This document shows, in pieces, positions 9,514-16,316 of a stretch of 64,000 nucleotides of DNA (the first letter of the stretch is position 1; each line of letters opens with the position of its first letter). This DNA is from Paenibacillus piri (lineage in GTDB: Bacteria; Bacillota; Bacilli; Paenibacillales; NBRC-103111). A model generated the notes under the pieces. The model was not told where the DNA came from, ran no database searches, and worked only from the letters and a program-made list of their open reading frames with translations. Both the position numbers and the translations under genes were made by a program. The stretch covers positions 124,001 to 188,000 of the forward strand of contig NZ_SMRT01000006.1 of assembly GCF_004354045.1 (NCBI RefSeq). Reading direction: 5' to 3'.

Positions 9514-10575
9514 ATGACAAAAGTAAGCTTGAGAGAAAAGATGTACGGGTGTCTGGTCGGCGCCCATGTGGGTTCCGCGATGGGAGCTGCGGTGGAAGGC
9601 TGGAGCTATCAGGAAATTGAAGAAAAGTACGGGACGCTGGAGCAGCTGCTTCCTTATCACCATTACAACAACGGCTGGATTCGCGAGCCCGGCACGACGG
9701 AAGACGGCATCGAAAGACAGAAGCTGATGATTACAGCCATTATTGAAAAGCAGGACAGAGTGGGCGCCGAGGATGTCAGACAAATTTGGCTTCGCGATAT
9801 TAAACCGATTTCCGCGGGAAAAGTGTCGGAGCCGTTCGAGGCGACGCTGCTGGCTATGGCCAAGAGCGGAATTCCGGCGAGAGATCTCGGCAAATATTGC
9901 GATTACGCGGGCTTGAACAGCTTCTCCCGTTCATGCCATCCGATCGGCCTTATTAATGCGGGTGACGAGCAAGGGGCGGTGGCCGACGTTATGGAAGTCG
10001 GACAGTTATACCAAACCTCCAACAGCCGCGGTCTGAAATGGGCGTGCGTAACAGCTGTAGCCATTGCCGCGGCAGCCAAACCGAAGGCGACGGTCGATAC
10101 GGTTCTCGGTTCGATATTCGACTATTGCGATAAAGATCAAGTGGTCAAGGAAATTGACAGGGAGCTGAAAAGAACGCAGTCCTGCCAAGATTTCCGCGAA
10201 TTGCGCGCAGCTTTTGACAGCGTGTACAGCGGGTGCGGGATCCCTTACGCGTTCAGCTCGGCGAACGAAGTCGTAACGAAGGCGGTCTGCATTTTCCGGA
10301 TGGTCGGCGGCAATTTGAAAGACGCCATGGTAGCCGCAGTCAACATGGGCCGGGATGTCGATTGCATCACGGCGGTTTCGTCGGGCATTTCCGGCGCATT
10401 AACCGGAGCGGACAGCGTCCCCAAGGAATGGATCGGGCAGACCGATTATGCGACAAGCATTAATGTGTACACCAATTCGCAGCGAACGATCCGGGAGCAT
10501 GCGGACGGCTTGTACCAGGCTTATATTGCCAGATACGAAAAAATAAAGAAAGTTTACGAAGGAATGGCCATTTAA
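9514..10575 (+). CDS. ADP-ribosylglycohydrolase-family protein
   Basis: This 353-residue all-helical protein belongs to the ADP-ribosylglycohydrolase (DraG/ARH) superfamily, which cleaves N- or O-glycosidic bonds using a binuclear Mg centre. The N-terminus KMYGCLVGAHVGSAMGAAVE matches the family opening. The first metal motif appears as TTEDG (near residue 70) in place of the usual T/S-D-D-T, and the second as GRDVDCITA (near residue 285), which keeps both aspartates. It is the last gene of the LacI-controlled importer operon with a ribosome site GGAGG. Its context suggests hydrolysis of an imported glycoside or nucleoside rather than protein de-ADP-ribosylation; that is inference. Activity with the altered first motif is uncertain. 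Confidence 0.85.
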   Translation: MTKVSLREKMYGCLVGAHVGSAMGAAVEGWSYQEIEEKYGTLEQLLPYHHYNNGWIREPGTTEDGIERQKLMITAIIEKQDRVGAEDVRQIWLRDIKPISAGKVSEPFEATLLAMAKSGIPARDLGKYCDYAGLNSFSRSCHPIGLINAGDEQGAVADVMEVGQLYQTSNSRGLKWACVTAVAIAAAAKPKATVDTVLGSIFDYCDKDQVVKEIDRELKRTQSCQDFRELRAAFDSVYSGCGIPYAFSSANEVVTKAVCIFRMVGGNLKDAMVAAVNMGRDVDCITAVSSGISGALTGADSVPKEWIGQTDYATSINVYTNSQRTIREHADGLYQAYIARYEKIKKVYEGMAI

Positions 10576-10584
10576 GGGAACGAA

Positions 10585-10614
10585 TGCCCCGAGCGCGGTA
10601 CATGGCTTGGGGCA
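10585..10614 (+). terminator. Probable terminator of the sugar operon
   Basis: TGCCCCGAGC (10585-10594) pairs with GCTTGGGGCA (10605-10614), 8 bases after the stop. The following tract (ATTTCATTAT) is only moderately U-rich. Confidence 0.6.
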
Positions 10615-10649
10615 ATTTCATTATAGTAAAAAATTCCATTACGGTACGT

Positions 10650-10678
10650 TTGCTTTTTGGATGGAGGCGTGGTAAGAT
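10650..10678 (+). promoter_or_regulatory. Promoter of the first csp gene
   Basis: TTGCTT (10650-10655), 17 bases, then TAAGAT (10673-10678). It predicts a 5' UTR of about 130 bases, in keeping with long leaders of cold-shock genes. Confidence 0.55.
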
Positions 10679-10704
10679 GAGTGTAATCAAATACGTGAGA
10701 CCTG

Positions 10705-10765
10705 AATTCACATATTGTTAAGGGTTATCATTAGTTGATGGAACCTTTTACAATATGTGAATTTT
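10705..10765 (+). promoter_or_regulatory. Structured csp 5' UTR element, copy 1
   Basis: A long inverted repeat: the arm starting AATTCACATATTG (10705-10726) pairs with the arm ending CAATATGTGAATT (10742-10763), with a 15-base loop. It contains AAGGGTTATC on the 5' side and TGTGAATTT on the 3' side, both also present in the leader of the second csp gene (14281-14340). It lies between the predicted promoter and ribosome site, so a temperature-responsive RNA switch is plausible. Confidence 0.6.
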
Positions 10766-10816
10766 TATTTTGACAATAAAAGGATCATGTTAAATTTAAT
10801 TTTGGAGGTATGTAAC

Positions 10817-11017
10817 ATGCAAACAGGAACAGTAAAATGGTTTAACGCAGAGAAAGGCTTTGGCTTTATCGAAGTGGAAGGCGGCAACGATGTATTCGTT
10901 CACTTCAGCGCGATCACAGGCGAAGGCTTCAAAACTTTGGAAGAAGGCCAACGCGTTGAATTCAACGTGGTTCAAGGCAACCGCGGCCCTCAAGCCGAAA
11001 ACGTTGTAAAACTGTAA
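10817..11017 (+). CDS. Cold-shock protein, CspA family
   Basis: A 66-residue single OB-fold nucleic-acid chaperone. RNP1 is KGFGFIEV and RNP2 is VFVHFSAI; these aromatic residues bind single-stranded RNA and prevent secondary structure in the cold. Length and sequence match the family end to end. The ATG at 10817 has GGAGG 8 bases upstream; an in-frame ATG at 10757 lies inside the leader hairpin and is rejected. It is flanked by its own promoter and terminator. It differs at only a few positions from the second copy at 14027-14227. Confidence 0.96.
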   Translation: MQTGTVKWFNAEKGFGFIEVEGGNDVFVHFSAITGEGFKTLEEGQRVEFNVVQGNRGPQAENVVKL

Positions 11018-11036
11018 TTACTTGGAACAAAACACG

Positions 11037-11070
11037 AACTGCCCTTAACATCGGTTAAGGGCAGTTTTTT
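11037..11070 (+). terminator. Terminator of the first csp gene
   Basis: AACTGCCCTTAAC (11037-11049) pairs perfectly with GTTAAGGGCAGTT (11054-11066), followed by a T run. Confidence 0.95.
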
Positions 11071-11202
11071 ATTTGTCCGGCCATAGCTAACGATAAGGTA
11101 ACTTATAGACAAAGCCCCGGCAGTTCATTAGTATGGTAATTGTAAGCCGTTACGGAAAATGACGGCATCCCCAATTTAAACCGCAGTCAGGAGAGAGAAT
11201 CC

Positions 11203-11622
11203 ATGTCCCAAGATTGTATTTACTGTGCAAAAGATGAAAGACAGGAAAAGCTGATGATTGAGATCGGCCAGCTTCGCGTGTCCACGTTGTTTTTGTTCCG
11301 CGAGCAGACGTACAGAGGCCGCTGCATCGTCGCGTTGAACGAGCATCAGACGGAGTTTTTCCATTTGTCCCAGGACAAGCAGGACGCTTATATGCGCGAT
11401 GTAGCGCAGGTGGCGAAAGCGATCGAGCAGGCGTTTAATCCCGGCAAAATCAACTACGGCGCATTCGGCGATACCATGCCTCACGTTCATTTCCATATCG
11501 TGCCGAAATACAAGGACGGAGCGGCCTGGGGGAAAATGTTCGAGATGAACCCTGCGGAAAACAAGCAGCTCACGGATGAAGAATACGAAGAAATGATCGG
11601 CAAAATTAAACAGCACCTGTAA
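11203..11622 (+). CDS. HIT-family nucleotide-binding protein
   Basis: A 139-residue histidine-triad protein. The signature HVHFHIVP (residues about 95-102) supplies the nucleophilic histidine used to hydrolyse or transfer nucleoside phosphoramidates and dinucleoside polyphosphates. CIYC at residues 5-8 hints at a metal site, but the second Cys/His pair seen in Zn-binding members is not obvious. AGGAGAGA precedes the ATG. The gene stands alone between the csp terminator and the aldo/keto reductase. Confidence 0.92.
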   Translation: MSQDCIYCAKDERQEKLMIEIGQLRVSTLFLFREQTYRGRCIVALNEHQTEFFHLSQDKQDAYMRDVAQVAKAIEQAFNPGKINYGAFGDTMPHVHFHIVPKYKDGAAWGKMFEMNPAENKQLTDEEYEEMIGKIKQHL

Positions 11623-11680
11623 GTCGAGGCAAAACTCAATACGCTTACGAAGTAACTTTCCGTTAGGAGGAAAATAACCC

Positions 11681-12673
11681 ATGGTCTATACGGCAAACAA
11701 CCAAAGATACGAGACTATGAAGTACCGCCGCTGCGGCAGAAGCGGGCTGAAGCTTCCGGCGATTTCGCTCGGGCTGTGGCATAATTTCGGCGGCGTGGAC
11801 GTGTATGAAAATGGACGGGCGATGCTGAGACGAGCTTTCGACCTCGGGATTACGCATTTTGATTTGGCGAACAATTACGGTCCGCCTCCCGGCAGCGCGG
11901 AGGAAATGTTCGGCAAGGTGCTTCAGAGCGACTTCGCTCCTTACCGCGATGAAATCATTATTTCGTCAAAAGCCGGCTACTACATGTGGCCGGGGCCTTA
12001 CGGCGAATGGGGATCGAAGAAATATTTAATTTCAAGTCTGGATCAAAGCCTGAAGCGGATGAAGCTGGATTACGTCGATATTTTTTACCATCACCGTCCG
12101 GATCCGGATACGCCGCTGGAAGAGACGATGGGCGCGCTCGATTTGGCCGTTCGGCAAGGTAAGGCGCTCTATGTCGGGCTTTCCAATTATAATGCGGAGC
12201 AGACGAAAGCTGCTGTACGCATCTTGAAAGAGCTGGGGACCCCTTGCTTAATACATCAGCCGCGATATTCCATGCTCGACAGATGGGTTGAAAACGGATT
12301 GCTGGATGCGCTCGAAGAGGATGGCGTAGGAAGCATTGCATTTTCGCCGCTGGCCAAAGGCATGCTCACCGACCGTTACCTGCACGGCATTCCGAAAGAT
12401 TCCCGCGCGGGTGGACAGAGCGTGTTTTTGAAGCCTGAGGATTTGACCGATGAAGTGATGAATAAAATTCGCAGTCTGACCGTCGTCGCGGAAAAACGGG
12501 GGCAAAAGCTGTCGCAGATGGCGTTGGCCTGGGTGCTGCGCGGCGGCGGGGTAACCTCTGCATTGATCGGCGCAAGCCGGATCAGCCAGATTGAAGATGC
12601 GGTAAACGCTCTGAACGGATTGGAATTCAGCGCGGACGAGCTGGCTGCCATTGAAGCGATCCTTAAAGCATAA
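11681..12673 (+). CDS. Aldo/keto reductase, YghZ/Gpr-like
   Basis: A 330-residue NADPH-dependent TIM-barrel reductase closest by eye to the L-glyceraldehyde-3-phosphate reductase group (YghZ). Visible family elements are GLWHNFG near residue 31, the catalytic Asp/Tyr region FDLANNYGPPPGSAE (about residues 60-75), catalytic Lys in SSKAGYYMWPGPYG, and catalytic His in DIFYHHRPDP. The NADPH-binding end has IGASRISQIEDAV. The ribosome site is GGAGG before ATG 11681. It probably detoxifies aldehydes such as methylglyoxal. No terminator is seen before the convergent YwmB-like gene 36 bases away. Confidence 0.9.
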   Translation: MVYTANNQRYETMKYRRCGRSGLKLPAISLGLWHNFGGVDVYENGRAMLRRAFDLGITHFDLANNYGPPPGSAEEMFGKVLQSDFAPYRDEIIISSKAGYYMWPGPYGEWGSKKYLISSLDQSLKRMKLDYVDIFYHHRPDPDTPLEETMGALDLAVRQGKALYVGLSNYNAEQTKAAVRILKELGTPCLIHQPRYSMLDRWVENGLLDALEEDGVGSIAFSPLAKGMLTDRYLHGIPKDSRAGGQSVFLKPEDLTDEVMNKIRSLTVVAEKRGQKLSQMALAWVLRGGGVTSALIGASRISQIEDAVNALNGLEFSADELAAIEAILKA

Positions 12674-12708
12674 CGCCCGGTTAAATACATGACTATATAA
12701 ACAAGAAG

Positions 12709-13458
12709 TTAATATTCAATCGAAATCGCAGGCGTGCCGATCGTCATCCGCGGCCGCTCCGTTTTCGAATCCCGATGAACCGCCGTTTGGAGGTTCATTT
12801 TTTGTTCGCCGCGGCCGGCCGTTTCGCGGATTTGCGGGGAATAATAGGAGACGCTCACACTGCCGGCGTCCTCATAACGTCCAATCTCCCGCACATGCAG
12901 CTGCCGGGCGAGCGGGGCTTGCAGCCACGATCCCGGAGCTTCGTAAGCTGTAGCCGGCGTTCCCTGGATCATCACATTCCAATAGGGGGTTATACCGATC
13001 GCCTCGAGCTCGCGGCTCAGCCGTTTTTGAACCTGCGCGATCCCGGCTGTATTGTGCCCGCCGGCGGCTTCCGCGCTTATGACAAGCTCGGTGGTGCCAT
13101 CGGCAAACCCGATCCATAAAAGCGTCGTCCCGATTCCGTCCGCTTGGACGGCCGAAGCTTTATACAGCAGCTGTCCTTGAGCCGCAGATATTTCCGCCGG
13201 GCGGCTGCCGGAACGGTCCAGCTCCAGCTGTGCGCGAAGCTGCTTGCCGATCCGCTCGAAATCGGACGAATCCGTATAGCTGCGGTAGCTGCCGGTATGC
13301 TTGATGATGACCTTCCGGTCGGCGGCGAGAAGCTGGTCCGCCAAGGGCAGGAGCAGCTCGATATCGTTATTTGCAGCTGTGGCGTGCACTGCCCATAAGC
13401 CGCCGGCAATTCCGGCAGCAAGACATACCGCCACACCATATTCCAGCAACCGCTTCAT
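12709..13458 (-). CDS. ywmB: YwmB-family protein (TATA-box-binding-like fold)
   Basis: An exported or membrane-tethered protein of about 249 residues in the YwmB family, whose fold resembles TATA-box-binding proteins although no DNA role is established. The N-terminus is hydrophobic (YGVAVCLAAGIAGGLWAVHA), fitting a signal anchor. A repeated beta-alpha domain follows, with features such as GTTLLWIGFADGTTELV and GITPYWNVMIQG. The start is taken at ATG 13458, nine bases after GGGGG; TTG 13467 in frame is the alternative. In Bacillus ywmB lies near murAB and spoIID, but not here. Family assignment is moderately sure. Confidence 0.75.
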   Translation of the reverse strand: MKRLLEYGVAVCLAAGIAGGLWAVHATAANNDIELLLPLADQLLAADRKVIIKHTGSYRSYTDSSDFERIGKQLRAQLELDRSGSRPAEISAAQGQLLYKASAVQADGIGTTLLWIGFADGTTELVISAEAAGGHNTAGIAQVQKRLSRELEAIGITPYWNVMIQGTPATAYEAPGSWLQAPLARQLHVREIGRYEDAGSVSVSYYSPQIRETAGRGEQKMNLQTAVHRDSKTERPRMTIGTPAISIEY

Positions 13459-13568
13459 CGCATTCAACCCCCGGCATCAAATCTATGAATCTATTAAAAC
13501 AGCATTCACAGAATTGTGCGGATATATACCCGTACCGGAGAAACGTGTACATTTTCTGCAATGGCGAC

Positions 13569-13601
13569 AACAGCGCCAACCGGATAGGTTGGCGCTGTTT
13601 G
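13569..13601. terminator. Strong hairpin between YdjO-like and YwmB-like genes
   Basis: AACAGCGCCAACC (13569-13581) pairs with GGTTGGCGCTGTT (13587-13599). There is no long T run on either strand, so it is a weak or bidirectional terminator, or a processing hairpin. Confidence 0.5.
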
Positions 13602-13627
13602 GGGAAGACCGCGCTCAAACGGCGCGA

Positions 13628-13828
13628 TCAGGTTACTTTTTGGTGATTTAATAGCAAAGGCAGCATCTTCGTATGTTTAACCATCTCGGACTGGCAGAGC
13701 GGGCAGAGCGGGCTTTCCACAAGGGAGAAGTTTTCCCGCATCCAGCATGAACAGCCTTCATTACTGCACATCCAAACTGATGTTTGTTCTTCCTGAATCG
13801 GTTCCGTAGCTTTTTTAGAGAAGTACAA
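13628..13828 (-). CDS. ydjO: YdjO-like cold-inducible small zinc-ribbon protein
   Basis: A 66-residue protein whose two cysteine pairs (CSNEGCSCW and CPLC) suggest a zinc ribbon. The pattern EEQTSVWMCSNEGC, then ESPLCPLCQSEMV, matches the YdjO family, cold-inducible in Bacillus. The start is TTG 13828 with AAGGAGGG at proper spacing. It lies just downstream of the second csp gene on the same strand. A terminator separates them, so co-regulation rather than one operon is likely. Confidence 0.8.
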   Translation of the reverse strand: MYFSKKATEPIQEEQTSVWMCSNEGCSCWMRENFSLVESPLCPLCQSEMVKHTKMLPLLLNHQKVT

Positions 13829-13977
13829 GACGAACCCTCCTTCGGTTTGTGCGGTGCGAATTCCAATATGGGGACGTTGGCGATGGTCAAGAGCCGGAAA
13901 TCGATCGGCCCGGTCCTTGAATGGATGTCCGTGTTGGACGTGATGCGTAGCCTTTTATATATACGTTTGTAATTACT

Positions 13978-14006
13978 GAAAAAGAACTGCCCGGATGAGC
14001 AGTTCT
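13978..14006 (-). terminator. Terminator of the second csp gene
   Basis: On the minus strand AGAACTGC, an 8-base loop, GCAGTTCT, then TTTT, 20 bases after the csp stop codon. Confidence 0.88.
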
Positions 14007-14026
14007 CTTCCTCGGATGAAACTGAA

Positions 14027-14227
14027 TTACAGTTTCACAACGTTTTCAGCCTGGGGTCCGCGATTGCCCTGGACCACGTCAAATTGCACGCGTTGTCCTT
14101 CATCAAGGGATTTGTAGCCTTCCCCTGTAATTGCGCTAAAATGAACGAATACATCTTTGCCGCCTTCGACTTCAATGAATCCGAATCCTTTTTCCGCGTT
14201 GAACCACTTGACTGTACCTGTTTCCAT
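14027..14227 (-). CDS. Cold-shock protein, CspA family, second copy
   Basis: A 66-residue OB-fold RNA chaperone nearly identical to the copy at 10817. RNP1 KGFGFIEV and RNP2 VFVHFSAI are intact. The ATG at 14227 is preceded by GGAGG with an 11-base gap and by the closer AGGAAG. The in-frame start at 14245 is rejected because it precedes the ribosome site. It has its own promoter, structured leader and terminator. Confidence 0.96.
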   Translation of the reverse strand: METGTVKWFNAEKGFGFIEVEGGKDVFVHFSAITGEGYKSLDEGQRVQFDVVQGNRGPQAENVVKL

Positions 14228-14280
14228 CTTCCTAAAAACCTCCAATAATTGTCTTCATTTGATTATGTATGAACAGCAAA

Positions 14281-14340
14281 TTCACACATTAGAAAGAGTG
14301 CCCAAAAATCCGGAAGGATAACCCTTTCTAATCTCTAAAT
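14281..14340 (-). promoter_or_regulatory. Structured csp 5' UTR element, copy 2
   Basis: On the minus strand the leader has the arm ATTAGAAAGGGT (14321-14332) and the arm ACTCTTTCTAAT (14288-14299), with AGGGTTATC on the 5' side and TGTGAATTT after the stem. These two blocks match copy 1, while the stem bases between them differ in both arms, as expected for a conserved RNA fold. Confidence 0.6.
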
Positions 14341-14364
14341 TCGTATTTCGGAGGTGTTAACCAA

Positions 14365-14393
14365 ACCATACCACATTTTAGAAAATAGCACAA
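14365..14393 (-). promoter_or_regulatory. Promoter of the second csp gene
   Basis: Minus strand: -35 TTGTGC (14393-14388), 17 bases, -10 TATGGT (14370-14365). It gives a leader of about 130 bases, like the first csp gene. Confidence 0.5.
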
Positions 14394-14500
14394 TTAATTA
14401 GCAGCATTTGAAAATTCATCCGAACCTTTGTGCGGCCAGGGGACATCGGTATGCAGACGGCTTCGCGAACTCGATCCCGATGTAAAGGAGCGGCCGCGGA

Positions 14501-16114
14501 TCACTCGGCCGGCTTCTCCTCTTTCTTGCGGTCGCTCAGTTGAATGCATCCCAGGAACGGGGTTAATACCGCCCCCAAAACGACGAACACCAGACCGATA
14601 CGAAATACGCTGTGCAGCGAATCGACCAAAGAAAATTTCAGAATCGGGACGATCTGTCCCACGATTGCCCCGGGCAGCTGGGCCAATGATTCGGGATTCA
14701 ATAGCATGGAATATAAACCTTGCGGATCGGTATGGATTTTGGCAATCATCTGTTCGGCGAAACCGCCGGCTTGGGCAGGCAGCTGCTGCAGAACCGGCAC
14801 CAGCTTGTTGGTCAGCTCGAGATCGGAACGGTAGTTCATGACGGCGCCGAGCACGGTCATGCCGAAGGTGCCGCCGATTTGCCGGAAAAATTGGCTGGAT
14901 GATGTCACGACGCCGAGCTCCGACTTGGGGAAGCTTTCCTGCAGCGCCAACGTCAGTATGGGCATGACTAACCCGATGCCGAATCCGATCACCATCATAT
15001 AGATGGAGGCGGTCAATTTGGACGTATCGATGTTCAAATTGCCCAGCAATAAAAAGCCTGACGCCATAATGATCATGCCGACGGACATTTGCAGACGAAC
15101 GCCGACTTTTTGCACGATTTGTCCGCCGAGGACGCTGGCGACAATCATCGTGACCATCATCGGCGTCATCACGGTGCCGGAGGCGGAGGCGCTGATCCCG
15201 ACGATGCCCTGCATAAACAGGGGAACAAACATGATCGCGCCAAACATCCCGACGGACATGAGGAAGCCGATGCCGTTAATGATCGAGAATGTCCGGCTTT
15301 TGAACAGCCGCATCGGCAAAATCGGTTCGTCCGCTCTGGATTCAATATAGACAAAGGCTACGAGCGAGACGAGGGAGACGCCGATCATGCCAAGCACCTG
15401 CCACGAGCCCCAAGCGTACTGTTTGCCTCCGAAGGTAAGCGCGAGCAGCAAAGGTACGACCCCGATAATCATCGTGATCATCCCAATGTAGTCGAAGCGA
15501 ATGGGACCGGTCGAACGTACGCTTTTTAAGCCGAGAGCGATGAAAATGACGGCCAGCAAACCTACGGGCAGATTGATGTAGAACACCCAGCGCCAATTCA
15601 GGGAGTCGACGATCCAACCGCCTACCTGAGGGCCGATGACGGAGGCGAGACCGTAGATCGCACCGAAGACGCCCTGCCATTTGGCGCGCTGCTTGCCGGT
15701 AAACAAGTCGCCAATAATAATCATCGCCATCGGCATCATAATGCCGCCGCCGATACCCTGCAGCGTACGGTACCATATGAGCTGGGTCATCGATTGCGAC
15801 ATGCCGCAAAGAGCGGAGGCGAGCATGAAAACGATAAGCCCTGTAACATAAATGGCTCTTCGCCCCAATAAATCGGCCAGCTTGCCGGCAATAGGGACGA
15901 CAGTCGTGGAACTGAGCATATAAGCGGTCGTCAGCCAGGCCATAACGCTCAAGCCGCCCAGTTCGCCGACGATCCGAGGCATTGCCGTGCCGACGATGGT
16001 GCCGTCCAATGCGGCGAACAGCATGGCGATAATCAAGCCTGTAATCAAAAGGGAGCGGTTGGTTTCGGATCCTTTCGTCATAGGTTCCGATGGTTGCGAA
16101 GCTTCCGTATCCAT
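14501..16114 (-). CDS. MFS drug:H+ antiporter, DHA2 family (14 TM)
   Basis: A 537-residue multidrug-type exporter of the EmrB/QacA group in the inner membrane, with about 14 predicted helices. Family marks are LDGTIVGTAMPRI in helix 1 (motif D1), the loop GKLADLLGRRAIYVTG (motif A), RTLQGIGGG (motif B) and GPQVGGWIVDSLNWRWVFYIN (motif C and following). The start is set at ATG 16114 with AGGAGG nine bases upstream. The reading frame is open further upstream, but the extra 58 residues do not resemble the family. It is divergent from the AAA+ ATPase gene. The substrate is not predictable. Confidence 0.92.
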   Translation of the reverse strand: MDTEASQPSEPMTKGSETNRSLLITGLIIAMLFAALDGTIVGTAMPRIVGELGGLSVMAWLTTAYMLSSTTVVPIAGKLADLLGRRAIYVTGLIVFMLASALCGMSQSMTQLIWYRTLQGIGGGIMMPMAMIIIGDLFTGKQRAKWQGVFGAIYGLASVIGPQVGGWIVDSLNWRWVFYINLPVGLLAVIFIALGLKSVRSTGPIRFDYIGMITMIIGVVPLLLALTFGGKQYAWGSWQVLGMIGVSLVSLVAFVYIESRADEPILPMRLFKSRTFSIINGIGFLMSVGMFGAIMFVPLFMQGIVGISASASGTVMTPMMVTMIVASVLGGQIVQKVGVRLQMSVGMIIMASGFLLLGNLNIDTSKLTASIYMMVIGFGIGLVMPILTLALQESFPKSELGVVTSSSQFFRQIGGTFGMTVLGAVMNYRSDLELTNKLVPVLQQLPAQAGGFAEQMIAKIHTDPQGLYSMLLNPESLAQLPGAIVGQIVPILKFSLVDSLHSVFRIGLVFVVLGAVLTPFLGCIQLSDRKKEEKPAE

Positions 16115-16316
16115 AGGCAGTAACCTCCTGTTCTGCATCATTATGGTTTCCCGGTTCCACTGCCGCCATTCAGCCCGTAAAATAGCGCAAAGAGGCAGAT
16201 GTTGGAAAACCGCCGCGGGAGCTGTCTTCTCTGCCGTAACAATGTTTGGTAAGATGGGATAAAAGGATTCCGACAGTGAGGCAAACATGACAAGATGAAA
16301 TGCAGGTGGGGGGCAA

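Noticed and set aside
10757-10816. Longer csp start at 10757
   Set aside because: It lies within the leader hairpin with no ribosome site and would add residues not found in the family.
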